Positions 16,385 through 25,227 of a stretch of DNA of 64,000 nt are shown here, piece after piece. The stretch's first letter is position 1; every line of letters begins with the position of its first letter. Source of the stretch: Clostridiales bacterium (GTDB lineage Bacteria > Bacillota > Clostridia > Christensenellales > Aristaeellaceae); NCBI GenBank assembly GCA_004555155.1, contig SFJH01000001.1, positions 67,493 to 131,492 on the forward strand, given 5' to 3'. Under the pieces are notes generated by a model. That model saw nothing but the letters and a program-made list of their open reading frames with translations, searched no databases and was not told where the DNA came from. The position numbers and the translations under genes are program-made.

Positions 16385-16408
16385 AAAAAATACCGCCGGA
16401 TCCGGCGG
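16385..16408 (-). terminator. Attenuating hairpin between scfA and scfB
   Basis: On the minus strand CCGCCG-GATC-CGGCGG is followed by TATTTTTT. Confidence 0.75.
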
Positions 16409-16425
16409 CATTCGGGTATCTGCAA

Positions 16426-16578
16426 TTACTTGCTTTCCTTGGTGCTCTCGCACTTCTGATTGGCAATACCGCAGCTGGTCTTGCAGGCAGACTGGCAGGA
16501 GGTCTGGCATTCGCCGCAGCCGCCATTCTTTGCGCTTTCACACAGATTGCGGGTTTCAATCGTCTTGATATGTTCCAT
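16426..16578 (-). CDS. scfA: SCIFF ribosomally made peptide precursor
   Basis: This 50-residue precursor begins MEHIKTIETRNL and has the core CGECQTSCQSACKTSC followed by IANQKC, the six-cysteines-in-forty-five pattern near universal in Clostridia. The six conserved Cys are 21, 24, 28, 32, 36 and 43; an additional Cys13 lies in the leader-like segment. ATG 16578 has a GGAGGG site. It is the substrate of the ScfB maturase downstream. Its biological role is not established. A consensus-like promoter precedes it. Confidence 0.95.
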   Translation of the reverse strand: MEHIKTIETRNLCESAKNGGCGECQTSCQSACKTSCGIANQKCESTKESK

Positions 16579-16609
16579 AACAGCACCCTCCACAAAAATA
16601 TTCCTTTAG

Positions 16610-16638
16610 ATATTATCACATTCTCCGTTCAAAGTCAA
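16610..16638 (-). promoter_or_regulatory. Promoter of scfA
   Basis: On the minus strand there is TTGACT (16633-16638), a 17-base spacer and TAATAT (16610-16615). Confidence 0.75.
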
Positions 16639-16752
16639 CAGAACCGGCCTGAATTGCCCGGAATTTAGCAAACTTTTACAGGCTCCCCCATCGCTGAAAG
16701 CAGGGCGTATCCCTCCGGAAAAGATCGCGCGCGCAGACCTTTTCCGCCGCTG

Positions 16753-17826
16753 CTATACGCGATAGAACGCCTTGTACCATTCCGCGAACCTGCGCAGGCC
16801 CTCGCGCAGACTGGTGGACGGTCTGAAGCCGAAATCGCGTTCCAGGTCGTCGGTATCCGCAAAGGTCACGGGAACGTCGCCCGGCTGCATGGGAACCAGC
16901 TGTCTGTGCGCCGCAAAGTCATAATCCTCCGGCAGCACTCCCGCACGGACGAGCTCCTGCTGAAGAATCTCCACGAAATCCAGCAGATTCTCCGGGCAGT
17001 TGTTGCCGATATTGTACACCCGGTACGGCGGAACCGGCAGTCCGTCCGACCCGGTCGCCTTCTCCGGCGCGCACTGCATGACGCGCTTTACCCCTTCGAC
17101 GATATCGTCCACATAGGTAAAGTCCCGTTTGCAATTTCCGTAATTGAAGATCTGGATCGTCTCGCCGCGAATCAGCCTGTTTGTGAAGCCGAAATAGGCC
17201 ATGTCCGGACGGCCCGCAGGGCCGTACACCGTGAAAAAGCGCAGCCCTGTGGAGGGAATGTTGTACAGCTTGGAATAGGCGTGCGCCATCAGCTCGTTGG
17301 ACTTCTTCGTTGCCGCATACAGGGACACGGGGTTGTCCACCCGATCCTCCGTGGAATAGGGCACCTTGGTATTCGACCCGTAGACCGACGAGCTGGAGGC
17401 ATACACCAGATGCTCCACGGGATGACGCCGGCAGGCCTCGAGCACGTTGAAGAACCCGATGAGATTCGATTCTATATACACATCCGGGTTTTCGATGGAA
17501 TAGCGCACGCCGGCCTGCGCGGCGAGATTGACCACAACGTGAAAGCCATATTCGTCAAACAGCCGCTCCATCAGCGCCTTGTCCGCCAGATTGCCGCGCA
17601 CAAACGTCCATTTTGCACCCGGCGTGCGCTGTGCCAGCGCTTCGATCTCCGCCAGGCGGTATTCCTTGATGGACACGTCATAATAGTCGTTCATATTGTC
17701 CAGGCCGACGATATGGACGCCTTTCTGCGTTTTCAGCAGCTCCAGCGTCAGATTTGCTCCGATGAAGCCCGCCGCGCCGGTAATCAGAATCGTTTTCTTT
17801 TCAAGCTTGATGTTTGGAATCCGCAT
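16753..17826 (-). CDS. NAD-dependent UDP-sugar epimerase (UDP-glucuronate 4-epimerase type)
   Basis: This 357-residue extended short-chain dehydrogenase interconverts UDP-sugars for surface polysaccharide. It has the nucleotide motif ITGAAGFIGANL, DNMNDYYDV, NLAAQAGVRYSIENP and the YAATKKSNE active site (Tyr and Lys), with SSSSVYG before it. The DNMNDYYD and AGVRYSIENP signatures favour glucuronate epimerase over GalE. AAAGGAG precedes ATG 17826. It stands alone without other polysaccharide genes. Confidence 0.87.
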   Translation of the reverse strand: MRIPNIKLEKKTILITGAAGFIGANLTLELLKTQKGVHIVGLDNMNDYYDVSIKEYRLAEIEALAQRTPGAKWTFVRGNLADKALMERLFDEYGFHVVVNLAAQAGVRYSIENPDVYIESNLIGFFNVLEACRRHPVEHLVYASSSSVYGSNTKVPYSTEDRVDNPVSLYAATKKSNELMAHAYSKLYNIPSTGLRFFTVYGPAGRPDMAYFGFTNRLIRGETIQIFNYGNCKRDFTYVDDIVEGVKRVMQCAPEKATGSDGLPVPPYRVYNIGNNCPENLLDFVEILQQELVRAGVLPEDYDFAAHRQLVPMQPGDVPVTFADTDDLERDFGFRPSTSLREGLRRFAEWYKAFYRV

Positions 17827-18186
17827 GGTACTCTCCTTTGCCGCATTCGCCCGATCGGAACCCGGAATGCGAAATATGATCGCTGGCTATGCCCAGCCTT
17901 GCCGTTTTTTCAGGGGGAGGTTTCTGAATCAGCGCCGTCATCGACAGATAATACGCTCCGCAAATGTCCGTTTCCATCCTCTGCGCATCTGGATTGCGCA
18001 CAGAAATGCCTGCATGTTTTTTCAAAGCAGCGCCGCCGTCTCATCTGAACCGAATAATCCCGCGCCAGCATTACGATATGCGTTGCAGATGCATTTCGCT
18101 CGTCCTTACAGATACCGCAAGCCCAAAATCTAATGATTCACGAGGCCTCCCCGTGCATACGGCATCAGCTCCGGCCGCATCCGCTC
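17827..18186. other. Intergenic region without recognisable gene
   Basis: This 360-base stretch lies between the end of the helicase gene and the epimerase start. I see no convincing coding frame, tRNA or strong terminator. It presumably holds the epimerase promoter, but no consensus pair stands out. Confidence 0.5.
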
Positions 18187-20367
18187 TCAGCAGTCGGAGC
18201 CGATGTTCCTGAGAACGCCCAGCGCCGCCGGAATATCCATCTGGTTGTACAAGAAAGCCGTTCGCAGCAGGGGCTCCGGAACCATCCAGTCGTATTTGTC
18301 GACGCGCGGCGCATGATTCTCCGGCAGCACCGAAGCCGGATCGTCCGGATCCACTTCAATATTCCGGAGTTCCCGCACAAACGCGTCGGCCTCGAGTCCG
18401 CTCTCGACGATCAGAAAGTGCCGCCGGTTCACCACGCCGAGCACCTTCAGCGGCGCCTTCAGCCCGCAGGACAGCAGGCGCTCGATCGTCTGCAGCTCCT
18501 TCGTGCCCGTCCACGGACAGAGACAGAAGGCCCTGCCGCCGCGGGGCAGCACCCGGCGCTCCAGCAGGCGCTGCTGCCGGGCCAGCTCCCGCGCGCGCTG
18601 CAGGAGCGTCCGGGCGCTCGGCTGCAGATAAGGATATTCCGCATCCTCCGCCAGCACCTGCCGCATGCGTTTCACCACCCGGGCATGCACCGACCCGCCC
18701 GCGCCGGACCAGGAAGGAACCCGCACGCCGGACGCGCGCTGGACGAATATTTTCCTGCGCTTCTCATCGACCGCCAAGACCTGCCAGCTCGCTCCTGCGA
18801 GCGCAAAGGTCGCCCCCACCTTGGGACATTCTGCAAGCGTGCCGATCTCGCCCTCCTGAGCCACGACGCTGTAGCTCTCCTCCTCCTGGAAGACCCCGTA
18901 GAAGGAATAGTGGCCGGTGATCCGTTCGCCCTTCAGTCCCACGATCAGGCCGCCATCGGTCAGGCGCTGCAGGAAATCCTGCTCAACCATATATCTCAGC
19001 AGCTCCCGATACTCCTCCGCAGAGATCCTGTCCGCAAAGGGCGGCAGCCGCAGCACGTTCTGCGCCAGTTCGCGCGGCGTGAGCTCGACATTCGCCATCA
19101 GCGCGCTCAGCGTCTGATGGGCCAGCAAGCTGAACGGCTTTCGCTTGGGGGCATAGGGCTCCACCCACCGCTCCTCCAGATACATCTGGACGACCGCAAT
19201 CGATCGCAGCAGCTCCCACGGAAGCGCGTCCAGGGGCGACCCGTCCTCCTCGCGATGAAGGCTGACGAACAGCATCTGCGATCGGCCGCTCCGCCGGCCC
19301 GAACGCCCCAGGCGCTGCACAAAGCTGGCGCAGCTGTAGGGCGCGCCGGCCTGAACGGTGGTATCCAGATCGCCGATATCCACGCCCAGTTCCAGCGTCA
19401 GCGTGGCCGCCGCGACCGTCGGGCCCTCGCCGTCCCGGAGCGCCTCCTCCGTCTCCCGGCGCAGCTCTGCCGAGACGCTGCCGTGATGAACCCGGAACAC
19501 GTCCCGTTCGCCGCGCTCCTGCGCGATCTCCTTCAGATTCGCGATGATCTTTTCCGCGCTGTTTCGGCTGTTCGCGAAGATGAGACACTTCCGCAAATGG
19601 CTGTTGTCATATAAAAAGTTGTAGTATTCCCGCATCACCCGGAAGGATCCGGCCTCGTCCTGCGGCAGCACAAAGCTCTCCGCGCTGAGCGAGATCGTGC
19701 GCTTTCCAGTCTGTATCCCCACGGCCGTCGCGTCGCGCCCGCTGCCCGCCGAAACAAACGCCATGGCCGGACGGTAATCGTTCAGCGTTGCGGAGAGGCC
19801 GATGCGCCGCGGCCTGCATCCGGTCAGCCGTTCCAGCCGCGCGATCAGGCAGATCACCTGCAGTCCCCTGTCCTCGCCCATCAGCGCGTGGATCTCGTCG
19901 ATCACGATAAAGCGCAGGTCGGAGAACAGCCGGCAGGCGTCTCCGGGATGGCGCATCAGCATCGCTTCCAGCGACTCCGGCGTGATCTGCACAACGCCCC
20001 AGGCCTGCTTCAGCGCCCTGCGCTTCATCGATTGCGGCGCATCGCCGTGCCAGAGCCAGACCGGAATTCCACTGTCGTTCAGCAGCTCGTTCAGGCGCTC
20101 AAACTGATCATTGATCAGCGCCTTCAGCGGGCTGATGTACAGCACGCCGACCGACTCCGGCGCAGACTGCTCCAGCAGCGTGAGAATCGGAAAAAACGCC
20201 GCCTCCGTTTTGCCCGAGGCGGTGCCCGAGGCAATCACGATGTTGCTGTCGCCGTCCAGAATCGCCTCGCACGCCTCAATCTGCACCTGCCGCAGATCTG
20301 TCCATCCCTTGCGATAGATGTACTCCTGAATGAAGGGCGCGTAGCGCTCAAATGCCGTCTGTTTCAT
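18187..20367 (-). CDS. DEAD/DEAH superfamily II helicase, Lhr/BrxHI-like
   Basis: This 726-residue helicase has the Q-like region WTDLRQVQIEA, motif I (SGTASGKTE), motif II DEIH (VIDEIHALMG), motif III SAT (GLSATLN), VHHGSVSAELR, and motif VI (QRLGRSGRRSG). The C-terminal 350 residues resemble the winged-helix and accessory region of Lhr-type helicases. The open frame extends upstream, but ATG 20367 is used: it overlaps the TGA of the ATPase gene (ATGA). It is the third gene of a TerB-domain/DUF2791/helicase cassette that is predicted to process DNA. Similar helicase and ATPase pairs occur in BREX systems as BrxHI and BrxD. No methylase or phosphatase of BREX is adjacent. Confidence 0.85.
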   Translation of the reverse strand: MKQTAFERYAPFIQEYIYRKGWTDLRQVQIEACEAILDGDSNIVIASGTASGKTEAAFFPILTLLEQSAPESVGVLYISPLKALINDQFERLNELLNDSGIPVWLWHGDAPQSMKRRALKQAWGVVQITPESLEAMLMRHPGDACRLFSDLRFIVIDEIHALMGEDRGLQVICLIARLERLTGCRPRRIGLSATLNDYRPAMAFVSAGSGRDATAVGIQTGKRTISLSAESFVLPQDEAGSFRVMREYYNFLYDNSHLRKCLIFANSRNSAEKIIANLKEIAQERGERDVFRVHHGSVSAELRRETEEALRDGEGPTVAAATLTLELGVDIGDLDTTVQAGAPYSCASFVQRLGRSGRRSGRSQMLFVSLHREEDGSPLDALPWELLRSIAVVQMYLEERWVEPYAPKRKPFSLLAHQTLSALMANVELTPRELAQNVLRLPPFADRISAEEYRELLRYMVEQDFLQRLTDGGLIVGLKGERITGHYSFYGVFQEEESYSVVAQEGEIGTLAECPKVGATFALAGASWQVLAVDEKRRKIFVQRASGVRVPSWSGAGGSVHARVVKRMRQVLAEDAEYPYLQPSARTLLQRARELARQQRLLERRVLPRGGRAFCLCPWTGTKELQTIERLLSCGLKAPLKVLGVVNRRHFLIVESGLEADAFVRELRNIEVDPDDPASVLPENHAPRVDKYDWMVPEPLLRTAFLYNQMDIPAALGVLRNIGSDC

Positions 20368-21683
20368 AGATCGAATTCCGCAAAGAGGTCGTCTCCGCCG
20401 TCCTCCGGCGGCGTCTCCGGCTCCGGCTTCTGCGCGGCCAGCAGCGCTTCGAAGGAGGCGTCCGGATTCTGATGCAGAATGTTCAGCAGCCCCAGGAAGT
20501 CCCGCGTCACCTCGCGGGGCGTCAGCATCTGATCCGCGCCCAGGCGGGCCAGCGCCGCGTCCATGAACGCCGTCAGCTGCTCCTGTCCCAGCGCGCATGA
20601 ATAGGAATAATGCGCGCCATGGAGCTCGCAAAGCCGCTCAAGCAGCAGATAGATCTCTTCATTGGAGAGCCGGTTCAGTCGGATGACCGGCCCGGTATAA
20701 TCTGTGAAGCCCTTTGCGCTGAACCGGTGGTCGGCCAGCCGGGAGCGGAGCGCCTCATAGCTGAACAGTCCGCGGCGCTCATCATAAACGCACTGCGGCG
20801 TTCCGCTCATGAACACGCCGATGCTCCGCGCCTTGCCCTGCATGACGTCGTTGAAAATCGTCAGAACCTTCTCATAGTTGCTGTCCCGCGCCTGCTTGTT
20901 TGCGATCTTGAACAGATTCACGCCTTCATCCAGAAACACGAGCAGCCCCTGAAACCCGGCCTTGCAGGCAAACAGCGCGAACAGCTTCAGGAACTCATAC
21001 CAGTTCTGGTCGTCGATGATGCTGTCCACCGGCAAATCCCGCCGCGCATCCGTTTTGGTGGCATACTCGCCGCGCAGCCAGCGCAGCGCCGCCTGCTTCA
21101 GCCGATCGTCGCCCGTCTTCAGGCCTCTCCAGTAAGCGTCCAGCACCGTGGAAAAGGCAAAGCCATAGGCCATCTCCGCCAGCGAGGACAGCACATTCGC
21201 GATGCGCCTGCCGACCGCGTCGACCAGCGCAGGATCGCCGGGCTGAAGCTTCTCCGCTTCCGCCGTCTCCGCCTGCACGCCTGCGATCCACTTCTGCAGA
21301 ATGGACTCCAGTGCGCCGCCCTCCGGGCGAACCCGGGTGGAGAGGTGCTGCATCAGCTCGCGATAGGTTGCGAGCCCCTGTCCCTTCGTGCCCGTCAAGC
21401 GCCGTTCCGGAGAGAGATCCGCGTCCATCACCACGAAGGAACGTTCCATCGCGTTGTTGCGAATCATCTGGAGCAAGAAGCTCTTGCCGCTTCCGTACTG
21501 TCCGCACACAAAGCGAAAGGCCGCGCCGCCGGCCTCCACCGTGGCCAGATCCTGCAAAAAGGCATTGACCTCGGCCTGTCTGCCAACTGCGATGTGGCGC
21601 AGACCGATTCTCGGAACCACGCCGGCGGTCAATGAATTGATCAGCGCCGCAGATTCGCGGCGGTTCATGCCTGCCATCCTCAT
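20364..21683 (-). CDS. DUF2791 / BrxD-like P-loop ATPase
   Basis: This 439-residue ATPase carries Walker A GQYGSGKS at residues 61-68 and a Walker B-like LLVFLDEGVNLF near residue 250, with SGTPQCVYDERRGLFSYEALRSRL afterwards. This arrangement matches the DUF2791 family, which includes BrxD of BREX phage-defence systems. It overlaps by four bases (ATGA) with both its upstream TerB-domain gene and its downstream helicase gene, implying equal synthesis and a shared complex. ATG 21683 follows AAAGGGGAG at short spacing; ATG 21668 is an alternative. Confidence 0.82.
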   Translation of the reverse strand: MRMAGMNRRESAALINSLTAGVVPRIGLRHIAVGRQAEVNAFLQDLATVEAGGAAFRFVCGQYGSGKSFLLQMIRNNAMERSFVVMDADLSPERRLTGTKGQGLATYRELMQHLSTRVRPEGGALESILQKWIAGVQAETAEAEKLQPGDPALVDAVGRRIANVLSSLAEMAYGFAFSTVLDAYWRGLKTGDDRLKQAALRWLRGEYATKTDARRDLPVDSIIDDQNWYEFLKLFALFACKAGFQGLLVFLDEGVNLFKIANKQARDSNYEKVLTIFNDVMQGKARSIGVFMSGTPQCVYDERRGLFSYEALRSRLADHRFSAKGFTDYTGPVIRLNRLSNEEIYLLLERLCELHGAHYSYSCALGQEQLTAFMDAALARLGADQMLTPREVTRDFLGLLNILHQNPDASFEALLAAQKPEPETPPEDGGDDLFAEFDL

Positions 21684-23212
21684 CTCTCCCCTTTCAGCAT
21701 CGCCGCAAGCTCCGGCGCATACTGCTCCAGAATCCGCGGCGTATCGTCCATCGCGTCGATCAGGATATCGTCGAGCACCTGCATCGCCGCGTCGTTGATC
21801 TCATCCATCAGCATCTCCGGCATGGTCATTGCCGCTTCCGCAGCGCTGGCAAGCCGGGCCTGCACATCCGTTCCGGAAAGCACGATGCCGAGCGCCTCCC
21901 TCTGCGCCGGAGAGAGCGCTTCCAGCAGCTGCCGCAATCCATCCGAAGTCCCGGACGCCTGCGCCGCCTCCGCTTTCTGCGGTTCGGGCGCTTCCGGCCC
22001 GCCGTCGTCCGCCTTCCGCTGCGGTTCCGTCCGTTCTTCGCCGCACGACGGTCCGTGCACCGGCTCCTCCGCTTCCGGAACCTCCAGCGCCTCCCGAACC
22101 GCGTTCGACTGATCGCGCAGCGCGCCAATGCTGTCGAAGTCCAGCGCGACCGCCTGCCGCTTCTGCGGGTCGGGCGTTGGCCGGGGGGCATACTCTCTCT
22201 TCAGAAAGGCATCCACCAGCGCGGCCATCTCCGCATCCAGCTCAATGTTGCGAAGGCGTCCCTTTACGGCGCACAGCGCTCTCAGGGTGTTTTCCGCATG
22301 CCGCACAAGCTGGGTGATATACTGGCGAAGTCCGAAACTCGCGGTATACGCCTTTACGGAAACCTGCACCCGCCGGTTCGCGTTCGGACAGTCCGCGCCG
22401 GCAAAGGCGGTATATTCCTGCCGCCGCGCACGGTTCGGGCCGTACAGCGCCAAAAGGCCGCGCCCCCGCTGCTTCATCATCGCGGCGTCCGCCAGCGCGA
22501 TGACGCGCGGAATCGCCTGACGCATCAGATCCTGGTGGCCGTCCAGATAGAATCGGCTGTCTGTCATGCGATAATCGCACAGCACATCGATCAGCGCAAA
22601 CGGCAGCCGCAGGGGATGCTCTTCGCTGTGCGCATGAATCAGCAGATCGCGCACTGCCGTCTGGCCGGGCAGCGCGGAGCATATGTCGTCAGGCAGCGCA
22701 TACTCCAAGCCGTAAAGCCGGGCAAAATCGAACAGCCAATCGGGCACGCAGCCGTTCAGCATCGGATGCGCCTTTCGGTACGCCATCCATACCGCCGTCA
22801 GCTTCCCGTATCCCTCCTGCGCCTCGCGCCAGCCGCGCCCGGCGAGAAGCTCGTTCAGATAGACGATGACATATCCCAAATCGGTCGGCGGATATCTGCC
22901 GCTTTCCACCTGTTCCTTCCAATAGGCATACCAGCTTCGCTGGCGCTTCTCCATACAGCCGTAGCGCATCGGCCGGTATCCGAACGGCACGGCGTCCGAC
23001 GGCGTCCAGTTCTCCCGGCGATCCGCCTCCCCGGCAGACCGTTGCTCCGCCCGCTGCGGAACCGACTGGCGCTCTTCCTCCGCGCCGGGCACATCCATCT
23101 CGACAAAGCGGGCCATCCGATCGCCCGCCGCGTCGCGCTCCAGCTTCAGGGTTTTCTTCAACTGGCCGAAAATATTTCTGAGAATTTCATAGGCCAATCC
23201 GTTCTGATTCAT
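21680..23212 (-). CDS. TerB-N/TerB-C domain protein
   Basis: This 510-residue protein has a TerB-N-like region (about residues 90-190: SWYAYWKEQ, TDLGYVIVYLNELLAG, WLFDFARLYGL). A Pro/Glu-rich linker lies at about residues 385-430, and it ends in a TerB-C-like region (ALDFDSIGALRDQSNAVREAL, then ILEQYAPEL). Families with this layout were linked by comparative genomics to Ter-associated DNA-processing complexes. The ATG at 23212 is used because GGAG lies six bases upstream; a TTG 21 codons earlier has no ribosome site. The gene leads a three-gene cassette with four-base overlaps. The biochemical role is unknown. Confidence 0.75.
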   Translation of the reverse strand: MNQNGLAYEILRNIFGQLKKTLKLERDAAGDRMARFVEMDVPGAEEERQSVPQRAEQRSAGEADRRENWTPSDAVPFGYRPMRYGCMEKRQRSWYAYWKEQVESGRYPPTDLGYVIVYLNELLAGRGWREAQEGYGKLTAVWMAYRKAHPMLNGCVPDWLFDFARLYGLEYALPDDICSALPGQTAVRDLLIHAHSEEHPLRLPFALIDVLCDYRMTDSRFYLDGHQDLMRQAIPRVIALADAAMMKQRGRGLLALYGPNRARRQEYTAFAGADCPNANRRVQVSVKAYTASFGLRQYITQLVRHAENTLRALCAVKGRLRNIELDAEMAALVDAFLKREYAPRPTPDPQKRQAVALDFDSIGALRDQSNAVREALEVPEAEEPVHGPSCGEERTEPQRKADDGGPEAPEPQKAEAAQASGTSDGLRQLLEALSPAQREALGIVLSGTDVQARLASAAEAAMTMPEMLMDEINDAAMQVLDDILIDAMDDTPRILEQYAPELAAMLKGER

Positions 23213-23353
23213 CGCGATCTCCGAAATCCGCAGCGTTCGCGCAGGATGCGCGCCCGCGCCGCCCTGAGTTGCCAATAAATATTCACAAATTTATCATAAC
23301 ATGGTGCAGAAGAATTATCAACCGAATCCAGAAAAATTTTGTCCCTCAGGCCT

Positions 23354-23389
23354 CAAAAAAGGAGCGCAGGAATAGCTCCCGCGCTCCTC
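23354..23389 (-). terminator. Second terminator downstream of NSS transporter
   Basis: On the minus strand AGGAGCGC / GCGCTCCT is followed by T6. Confidence 0.7.
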
Positions 23390-23427
23390 ATGCCGTCGAA
23401 AACACGCGCAGAACAGCCCGATGGATC

Positions 23428-23452
23428 GGGCGCGGCGGCGCGTACGCCGCGC
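23428..23452. repeat. GC-rich palindrome
   Basis: GGGCGCGGCG and CGCCGCGCCC form a perfect 10-base stem with a five-base loop. No T-run follows; its role is unknown. Confidence 0.5.
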
Positions 23453-23475
23453 CCGTCCTCTTTCCTCAGGCGGAG

Positions 23476-23504
23476 GAAAAACGGCTTCTTCCATCCGGAA
23501 GCCG
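23476..23504 (-). terminator. Terminator of NSS transporter gene
   Basis: On the minus strand CGGCTTC / GAAGCCG is followed by TTTTTCC, 20 bases after the transporter stop. Confidence 0.75.
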
Positions 23505-23524
23505 TGGGATTTTCATCGAAAATA

Positions 23525-24928
23525 TCAGAAAACCGACAGTCCCAGCGACTTCAGCAGCAGCACGGTCAGAAGCACCGGCGCAATAACCTGGATCATCGCC
23601 ACATACAGCTTTTTCCGCCCAAACACACAGCCGCTGCGCTCGATCTCATCGATCACCGTCTGCGGCCGAACCACCCATCCAATCAGAATGCAGGTGCCGA
23701 TCGCCACCACAGGCATCAGGCATTTATTGCTGATGTAGTCCATCAGATCCAGCAGCTGCGCGTGGGTTCCGTCCGGCAGAAGGAGGTCGAAATAGGCGTA
23801 ATTATACCCGAAGCAGACCATCACCGCCATCGCGACGGTGAGGATCATCTCTATGGTCGTTGCCCGAACACGGCTGATGCGGAACTGCTCCATGATGCTG
23901 GCCACGACCGTCTCCATGACCGATACCGCGCTGGTCAGCGCCGCAAAGAGCACCATCAGGAAAAACAGGCATCCAACCACATGGCCGACGCCGCCCATCG
24001 CTTCAAAGACCTTCGGCAGTGAGATGAACATCAAACTCGGGCCCGAGGCGGACATGCCCTCGCTTCCCATGAACGTATAAACCGCCGGAATGATCATCAC
24101 CGCGGCCAGGAAGGCCACCAGCGTATCGAAGATTTCAATCTGGCGAATTGATTTGCCCAGATTCGCATCGTCCTGCACATAGGAGCCGTAGGTCACCATG
24201 ATGCCCATGGCCACGCTGATGCTGTAGAACAGCTGTCCCATGGCGTCCATCAGAATCGTAAAGAAGGCGCGCACGGACATTCCTTCAAAGCTGGGCACCA
24301 CCAGAATCTTCAGTCCCTGCAGGCCCGTGCGGGTCTCTCCCGCGGCGTCGGTATGCGAAATGGTCAGAGAAAAGACCGCAATGCCCATCACCAGCACCAG
24401 CAGCGCGGGCATGATCAGCTTCGACGACGACTCAATTCCCTTGTTCACGCCCCGGTAGATAATGAACGCCACCAGCAGGATGAACGCCAGCGCCAGAATC
24501 ACCGGCTCCACCGGCGCGGAAATAAACCCGGTGAAATAGCCCTCCGCCGTCGCTTCCGCTCCGCGTCCGGTGATATATACGAGGAAGTATTTCAGCACCC
24601 ACCCGCCGATGACGCAGTAATACGGCAAAATAATCAGCGGCACCAGCGCAGCCACGCCGCCGAGAAAGCCAAACCTCCGGTTCAGCTGTCCATACGCGTG
24701 AATCGCGCTGCGCCGCGTCTTGCGGCCGATGGCCAGCTCTGACGCCAGCAGCGTAAACCCGAACGTCAGCGCCAGCACCAGATAGACGGCCAGAAACATG
24801 CCGCCTCCGTCCTTGGCGGCCAGATAGGGAAATCTCCAGATGTTCCCCAATCCCACCGCACTGCCTGCTGCGGCGAGTACAAATCCGATGCTCCCCGCAA
24901 AAGTATTCCGCTTTTTCTCCTGCTGCAT
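23525..24928 (-). CDS. Sodium-dependent symporter, NSS (neurotransmitter:sodium) family
   Basis: This 467-residue membrane protein couples Na+ entry to uptake of an amino acid or related solute. The N terminus has the family signature (GSIGFVLAAAGSAVGLGNIWRFP), followed by about 11 hydrophobic segments typical of bacterial members. ATG 24928 is chosen because AAGGG lies before it; the frame extends 43 codons further without a ribosome site. The substrate cannot be assigned. It is monocistronic with its own promoter and two tandem terminators. Confidence 0.9.
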   Translation of the reverse strand: MQQEKKRNTFAGSIGFVLAAAGSAVGLGNIWRFPYLAAKDGGGMFLAVYLVLALTFGFTLLASELAIGRKTRRSAIHAYGQLNRRFGFLGGVAALVPLIILPYYCVIGGWVLKYFLVYITGRGAEATAEGYFTGFISAPVEPVILALAFILLVAFIIYRGVNKGIESSSKLIMPALLVLVMGIAVFSLTISHTDAAGETRTGLQGLKILVVPSFEGMSVRAFFTILMDAMGQLFYSISVAMGIMVTYGSYVQDDANLGKSIRQIEIFDTLVAFLAAVMIIPAVYTFMGSEGMSASGPSLMFISLPKVFEAMGGVGHVVGCLFFLMVLFAALTSAVSVMETVVASIMEQFRISRVRATTIEMILTVAMAVMVCFGYNYAYFDLLLPDGTHAQLLDLMDYISNKCLMPVVAIGTCILIGWVVRPQTVIDEIERSGCVFGRKKLYVAMIQVIAPVLLTVLLLKSLGLSVF

Positions 24929-24986
24929 TGTCCCTTCGTCCCCTTGTTTCATTCTCGGATTGCGTGCCCATGCGCGAATCCCTATT

Positions 24987-25015
24987 ACTATACCATAGAT
25001 GGCGCGCCTGATCAA
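24987..25015 (-). promoter_or_regulatory. Promoter of NSS transporter
   Basis: On the minus strand there is TTGATC (25010-25015), a 17-base spacer and TATAGT (24987-24992). Confidence 0.65.
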
Positions 25016-25100
25016 TCGTTTTTTCACCTTCGCCGCCTCCCCGGAACACGGCGGCACGTCCTGTTTATGAAAAAACTTTACGAATTCTTCCCTTCGTTTA

Positions 25101-25129
25101 TTGACGATGCGGCGACAATACGGTATACT
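25101..25129 (+). promoter_or_regulatory. Promoter of malic enzyme gene
   Basis: TTGACG (25101-25106), a 17-base spacer and TATACT (25124-25129) precede the gene, leaving a leader of about 90 bases. Confidence 0.7.
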
Positions 25130-25227
25130 TATTACAGATGGATCTTGGTGACGAATGCACCTGATCCACGCATGCGCATTACCGGCTTTCGCCTGGGCGC
25201 AAACATCAGATCAGGAGGATGATACCC

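Noticed and set aside
18187..23212. Complete BREX system
   Set aside because: Only BrxD-like and BrxHI-like genes are present; no PglX methylase, PglZ, BrxC or BrxL/Lon gene lies nearby.
23213..23275. TTG start 21 codons upstream for the TerB-domain protein
   Set aside because: There is no ribosome site before it, while ATG 23212 has GGAG at good spacing.
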